In this document: piece by piece, positions 8,070 through 11,085 of the stretch | Position numbering within the stretch: position 1 is the stretch's first letter | How the letters are laid out: each line of letters opens with the position of its first letter | Assembly (NCBI GenBank): GCA_902766675.1 | Contig: CACXEN010000100.1 | Location: forward strand, 1 to 11,085 | Direction: 5' to 3' | Source: an uncultured Erysipelotrichaceae bacterium | Lineage (GTDB): Bacteria > Bacillota_I > Bacilli_A > Erysipelotrichales > Erysipelotrichaceae | DNA: 11,085 nt | Notes under the pieces: generated by a model | Told to the model about the DNA's origin: nothing | The model's database searches: none | The model's input: the letters and a program-made list of their open reading frames with translations, nothing else | Program-made: the position numbers and the translations under genes

Positions 8070-8662
8070 TGATTGTATTAAATGACAAGATTGATGTGCC
8101 TAAAGTAGATGCTGATTATGTCGGTGTAGAATCAGGTGCACTAAAGCTTTTAAAAGAGAATCTACCAATCAAATTTGCGATTGGAGATTTTGATTCGATT
8201 CAAAAAGAAGATGCGGATTTAATCAAAGATTATGCGGATGATTTTATTGAATTACCAAATGAGAAAGATTGTACAGATAGTGAAGCCGCAATTCGTGAAT
8301 GTATCAAAAGAGGATATGAAAAAATATTTATCCTAGGTGGTTTAGGAAATCGTGTGGATCATGAAATTGTGAATTTAAGATTAATTATGGAATATCCACA
8401 AGATATTATCTTGCACAATGAAACAAATCGTATTCTTTCTTTATCCGAAGGGGAATATCAAATTGAAAAAGATGATTATCCATATATTTCATTTTTCGCA
8501 AAAGATGAAGCGATCATATCATTAGATGGCTTTAAATATCCTTTACAACAAAAAACCATCACAAAGGATGATTTATATACAGTATCTAATGAAATCTTAA
8601 ATGAGAATGGAAAAATACTAATTGAAAAGGGTATTGTTCTAGTAATTCAAAGTAAAGACTAA
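8057..8662 (+). CDS. thiN: Thiamine pyrophosphokinase
   Basis: ThiN transfers pyrophosphate from ATP to thiamine to give thiamine pyrophosphate directly, the salvage route to the cofactor. The 201-residue length is slightly below the Bacillus form. Family motifs: GDFDS (43-47), KDCTDSE (70-76) and GGLGNRVDH (94-102), which form the Mg-ATP and thiamine sites; a C-terminal beta-rich thiamine-binding domain follows. The early motif usually read as V-D-x-G is GVESGALKLL here, with Glu25 in place of the customary Asp, a conservative change. The ATG lies 13 nt inside the end of rpe and has only a weak purine stretch before it (agaag), suggesting translational coupling. The stop codon TAA (8660-8662) forms the foot of the downstream terminator hairpin. 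No TPP riboswitch is seen within the block. Confidence 0.93.
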   Translation: MQYVVIVLNDKIDVPKVDADYVGVESGALKLLKENLPIKFAIGDFDSIQKEDADLIKDYADDFIELPNEKDCTDSEAAIRECIKRGYEKIFILGGLGNRVDHEIVNLRLIMEYPQDIILHNETNRILSLSEGEYQIEKDDYPYISFFAKDEAIISLDGFKYPLQQKTITKDDLYTVSNEILNENGKILIEKGIVLVIQSKD

Positions 8663-8690
8663 AAATGAATCTCTTACGAGATTCATTTTT
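8661..8690. terminator. Bidirectional intrinsic terminator shared by thiN and rpmB
   Basis: A perfect 13-bp inverted repeat, AAAAATGAATCTC (8661-8673) and GAGATTCATTTTT (8678-8690), encloses a TTAC loop. Each arm ends in five A or T, so RNA from either strand has a hairpin ending in a U tract. It serves the convergent thiN (+) and rpmB (-) genes and overlaps both stop codons (thiN TAA 8660-8662; rpmB stop, read as TTA on the + strand, 8690-8692). The stem is A/T-rich, so some of the arm may act as the U tract instead of stem. Confidence 0.9.
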
Positions 8691-8902
8691 TAGCCTTCTT
8701 GTACTTTAGCTGCCTTAGCTGCTTTTCCTTTTAGTGTTTTCAATGCACGAGCAGAAATTTTTACTGTTTGTGGCTTTCCATCCACAATCATATGTACTTT
8801 TTGCAAGTTTACATTCCACTTACGTCTTGTTGCACGTAGTGAGTGAGAACGTTTATTTCCTGACATTGCTTTTTTACCGGATACAGCACAAACTCTTGAC
8901 AT
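8690..8902 (-). CDS. rpmB: 50S ribosomal protein L28 (bL28)
   Basis: bL28 is a small basic protein of the large ribosomal subunit. The 70-residue product has the family core: [17 protein letters not shown] (5-21), [11 protein letters not shown] (26-36) and [12 protein letters not shown] (48-59). It has a single cysteine (Cys5), so it is the zinc-free form. The start is set by a strong Shine-Dalgarno sequence, AAGGAGG on the minus strand, 7 nt before ATG 8902-8900. The frame is open further upstream (a possible ATG at 8962), but that extension lacks family similarity and a ribosome binding site and would span this Shine-Dalgarno sequence. The gene is convergent with thiN and divergent from ftsA. 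In Bacillus it lies near thiN together with spoVM, which is absent here. Confidence 0.97.
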   Translation of the reverse strand: MSRVCAVSGKKAMSGNKRSHSLRATRRKWNVNLQKVHMIVDGKPQTVKISARALKTLKGKAAKAAKVQEG

Positions 8903-8909
8903 ACTATAA

Positions 8910-8916
8910 CCTCCTT
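8910..8916 (-). promoter_or_regulatory. Shine-Dalgarno sequence of rpmB
   Basis: The + strand reads CCTCCTT, i.e. AAGGAGG on the minus strand, 7 nt from the rpmB ATG. It is the strongest ribosome binding site in the window, as expected for a ribosomal protein gene, and it decides the start against the longer frame. Confidence 0.9.
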
Positions 8917-9016
8917 CATTTAATCGCTTGATTACATTAACATAATTTAATGATGAATGCAATAAATTAGAAGAAGTTTGTTTATCTTTTTTTCGAGTAT
9001 ATTGAGCGTCAAATTC

Positions 9017-9045
9017 TGTTTTTCAATGATGTTTTGTGATAAAAT
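9017..9045 (+). promoter_or_regulatory. Probable promoter of ftsA-ftsZ
   Basis: An extended -10, TGATAAAAT (9037-9045; hexamer TAAAAT 9040-9045), stands in the 173-nt divergent gap between rpmB and ftsA. The -35 position at 17-nt spacing reads TGTTTT (9017-9022), a weak match. The extended -10 could compensate. Transcription would start near 9052, leaving a leader of about 24 nt that contains the ftsA ribosome binding site AGGAG (9061-9065). A promoter is expected here because the upstream gene is divergent. Confidence 0.5.
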
Positions 9046-9075
9046 ACTTCTGTTAACGGAAGGAGATGTCATAAA

Positions 9076-10341
9076 GTGAATAATAAACAAATATTTGCGG
9101 CTATTGAAGTAGCTGATCATGAAGTAAGATTGGTTGTTGGTGAATTCTTTAATACCCGTTTTAATATTATAAAAGTTGAGCGTGTGAAATGTGATGGCAT
9201 GTCCTTTGATTCTATTCGCAATGCGGATAATATAACACAAGCTATAAAAACTGCATTAGCTAATGCAAAGAAAATGATTGGTGCTGAGATTAAAAAAGTT
9301 ATCTTAGCGATTCCATCATATAAAATGAAACGCTTTGGATTTAAGTCTACTGTAGATATTGAAGGTATCGATGGGGCAGTGACTGTTCAAGATGTAAGAA
9401 ACGCAATTGAAAAAGCAAAAGCAGTAAATGTTGGAAATCAATATGCTGTTGTGCAAACAGTATGTGTAAAATATACAGTAAATGGTATTTCAACGAGAAG
9501 AATTCCATTAGGTGATAGATGTTCGCAAATGACTGTTGATGTTGACTTATTATGTGCAGATCGTGATTTCACATATGAATTAGTATCATGTGTAGAAAAA
9601 GCTGGTTTGCAAGTGATGGATATATTCTTAGATGTATATGCTGTTGGTAAAGAAGCTGCTTTATTTGAACAAGCGATTGATCATCAAGTAATTATCTTGA
9701 AGGTTGAACGCGAAGCTACAACATTAGGATTATTAAAAAATGGACGCTTTACAAATGCGGCAGTACTAGCAGCGGGGCTAGGAACAATTGCTGGAGCAAT
9801 TAAAGATGAATATGGTATTTCTACTGAAATGTGTGTTGAATTATTGAAATATAATGCACGTATTGATTTAGAAAAATGTTCATCTAATCCAATTCATATT
9901 TGGAATGATGACAATGGAACACGCACAATTAGTGAGCAAGAGTTGGTTGATTGTGTCAAGAGTAATATCGAATTATGGCTTGATGCAATTGAGAAAACAT
10001 GCGTTCCAATCTTGCAAGCAGGCGAAACTACTGTTATTATAACAGGCGAAGGTGGAGAAACGCAGGGTCTAAGCGATCTTGTACAAAAACGCCTTGGTGT
10101 TGAAACTCGCTGTTATATTCCACAGACTCTTGGTGGAAGAAATGCGGGTCTAACAGCATGCCTTGGCTTATTTTATGCATATCAAGATATCTTACCAATA
10201 ACTGGTTATACAGATAACAGTCTTGATATGGATGCGTTTATTCGCTCCGTATCTTATCGTGATAAAAAAGACGATGGTACGAAAGAAGATACATTAACAA
10301 ATAAACTCAAAGGATTATTTATGGAAGGAAAGAAAAACTAA
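9076..10341 (+). CDS. ftsA: Divergent cell division protein FtsA (actin-like FtsZ membrane anchor)
   Basis: FtsA is an actin-like protein that tethers FtsZ filaments to the membrane and recruits the septum synthesis machinery. This 421-residue protein is recognised by overall layout, its position before ftsZ, and an SHS2/1C-like insert (about 80-165). A C-terminal amphipathic helix (about 406-418, LTNKLKGLFM) follows a charged linker and matches the membrane-targeting sequence. The nucleotide site is poorly kept. Phosphate loop 1, usually DIGT-like, reads EVADHEVRL (11-19). Phosphate loop 2, usually DIGGGTTD-like, reads KVEREATTLG (209-218). The adenosine motif is only partly kept (ITGEGGETQG, 322-331). 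Eleven cysteines are present, many for an FtsA. The start is GTG, with AGGAG (9061-9065) 10 nt upstream. ftsZ follows after 22 nt with no terminator. The family call is firm by context; ATP binding is doubtful. Confidence 0.87.
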   Translation: MNNKQIFAAIEVADHEVRLVVGEFFNTRFNIIKVERVKCDGMSFDSIRNADNITQAIKTALANAKKMIGAEIKKVILAIPSYKMKRFGFKSTVDIEGIDGAVTVQDVRNAIEKAKAVNVGNQYAVVQTVCVKYTVNGISTRRIPLGDRCSQMTVDVDLLCADRDFTYELVSCVEKAGLQVMDIFLDVYAVGKEAALFEQAIDHQVIILKVEREATTLGLLKNGRFTNAAVLAAGLGTIAGAIKDEYGISTEMCVELLKYNARIDLEKCSSNPIHIWNDDNGTRTISEQELVDCVKSNIELWLDAIEKTCVPILQAGETTVIITGEGGETQGLSDLVQKRLGVETRCYIPQTLGGRNAGLTACLGLFYAYQDILPITGYTDNSLDMDAFIRSVSYRDKKDDGTKEDTLTNKLKGLFMEGKKN

Positions 10342-10363
10342 TAGTTTTTAAGAGGTAGATGAT

Positions 10364-11085
10364 ATGGCAGAGTTAACATACAATCAAGTAGCGAAGATTA
10401 AAGTCTTCGGTATTGGAGGTGCAGGAAGTAATGCAGTAAACCGCATGGTACAAGAAGGTGTGCAAGGTGTAGAGTTCTATGTAGCAAATACAGACTTGCA
10501 AGCTTTAGATGTATCTCCAGTAGCTAATAAGATTCAATTAGGAAAAGAAGGCTTAGGTGCTGGTGGTAACCCAGACAATGGTAGAAAGGCTGCAGTAGAA
10601 AGCGAAGAAGCAATCCGTCAAGCAATGGAAAATGCGGACATGGTTTTCTTAACAGCTGGTCTAGGTGGAGGTACTGGTACAGGTGCTTCTCCATTATTTG
10701 CAAAAATCGCAAAAGAATTGGGATGCTTAACAGTTGGTATTGTTACTAAACCATTCTCTTTTGAAGGTAAAAGAAGAATGTTACAAGCTGAACAAGGCTT
10801 AGAACAATTAAAAGAATATGTAGATAGTTTAATTATTATCTCTAACAATAAAGTATTAGAAGTAATCGGACATATTCCATTTGAAGATGCATTCAAAGAA
10901 GCAGACAATGTATTACGTCAAGGTGTACAAACAATCACAGACCTCATCGCAGTACCTGCTATGATTAACTTAGACTTTGCGGATATCAAAACTATTATGG
11001 AAGGTCAAGGTTCTGCATTATTCGGAATCGGTATGGCTGATGGTGAAGATAAAGCTAGAGAAGCTGCTGAAAGAGCTATTCAATC
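10364..11085 (+). CDS. ftsZ: Cell division protein FtsZ, 3'-truncated by the window
   Basis: FtsZ is the tubulin-like GTPase that polymerises into the division ring. The first 240 residues are visible and the frame runs off the end of the window. Seen: [14 protein letters not shown] (15-28), ANTDLQAL (41-48), the tubulin signature GGGTGTG (101-107), [11 protein letters not shown] (128-138), and the T7 synergy loop [10 protein letters not shown] (202-211) with Asp204 and Asp207 that complete GTP hydrolysis in the neighbouring subunit. The usual IPND motif reads ISNN (159-162). The C-terminal linker and the FtsA-binding tail lie beyond the window. ATG 10364 has AGAGG (10351-10355) at 8-nt spacing. 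Codons ending in C (AAC, TTC, GAC, ATC) are more frequent than in the upstream operon, consistent with translational selection in an abundant protein. It is probably co-transcribed with ftsA. Confidence 0.97.
   Translation, partial: MAELTYNQVAKIKVFGIGGAGSNAVNRMVQEGVQGVEFYVANTDLQALDVSPVANKIQLGKEGLGAGGNPDNGRKAAVESEEAIRQAMENADMVFLTAGLGGGTGTGASPLFAKIAKELGCLTVGIVTKPFSFEGKRRMLQAEQGLEQLKEYVDSLIIISNNKVLEVIGHIPFEDAFKEADNVLRQGVQTITDLIAVPAMINLDFADIKTIMEGQGSALFGIGMADGEDKAREAAERAIQ

Noticed and set aside
8903..8962. A 20-residue N-terminal extension of L28 from an upstream ATG
   Set aside because: The extension would read through the strong AAGGAGG site placed 7 nt before the normal start, and L28 proteins begin at the [13 protein letters not shown] sequence.
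8980..9012. A possible rpmB promoter on the minus strand with TTGACG at 9012-9007
   Set aside because: No acceptable -10 hexamer lies 16-18 nt downstream (the sequence there is AAAGAT). A promoter must exist in the gap, but I could not place it.
8947..9240. A 97-codon minus-strand reading frame across the rpmB-ftsA gap and the ftsA 5' end
   Set aside because: It overlaps a well-supported gene and two control regions, is rich in Ile, Asn and Lys as random A/T-rich sequence would be, and has no recognisable motif.
10618..10908. A 96-codon frame antisense to ftsZ
   Set aside because: It is a mirror of the biased ftsZ codons, with no ribosome binding site and no recognisable domain.
1..11085. 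A Mycoplasma-type genetic code (TGA read as Trp)
   Set aside because: rlmN and rsgA end in TGA at the expected family C-termini, and tryptophans in the identified proteins are encoded by TGG.

Overview
The window reads as an ordinary low-GC Firmicute-type chromosome segment. The coding sequence is A+T-rich. TGA is used as a stop (rlmN, rsgA), so this is the standard bacterial code and not the Mycoplasma/Spiroplasma code. The run priA-rsmB-rlmN-prpC-prkC-rsgA-rpe-thiN is the classic Firmicute housekeeping cluster. Absence of spoVM beside rpmB, absence of def/fmt between priA and rsmB, and the style of the proteins fit a lineage such as Erysipelotrichia. That taxon is an inference, not something the sequence proves.

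Region 1 (1-8662, + strand) is one tightly packed, probably co-transcribed block of eight genes: the 3' part of priA (replication restart helicase), rsmB (16S rRNA m5C methyltransferase), rlmN (23S rRNA/tRNA m2A methyltransferase), prpC and prkC (a PP2C phosphatase and its PASTA-domain Ser/Thr kinase), rsgA (30S maturation GTPase), rpe (ribulose-phosphate 3-epimerase) and thiN (thiamine pyrophosphokinase). Gaps run from 20 nt down to overlaps of 13 nt. Two junctions are ATGA stop/start overlaps.

Region 2 (8661-8902) is a perfect 13-bp hairpin that ends the + strand operon and also the convergent rpmB gene (ribosomal protein L28, - strand). The hairpin fills the whole space between the two stop codons.

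Region 3 (8903-9075) is a 173-nt divergent intergenic region with the rpmB ribosome binding site on one side and a plausible extended -10 promoter for ftsA on the other. I see no RNA gene in it.

Region 4 (9076-11085) is ftsA followed by the 5' part of ftsZ, the core of the division ring. Here they are separated from the mur/ftsQ genes that usually precede them.

The block links ribosome maturation (rsmB, rlmN, rsgA, rpmB), cell-wall sensing phospho-signalling (prpC/prkC) and division (ftsAZ). I found no mobile element, CRISPR array, tRNA or rRNA, and no evidence of an undescribed multi-gene system. The most notable signal is FtsA: its actin-type nucleotide-binding motifs are largely degenerate although its membrane-targeting helix and its partner FtsZ are retained.
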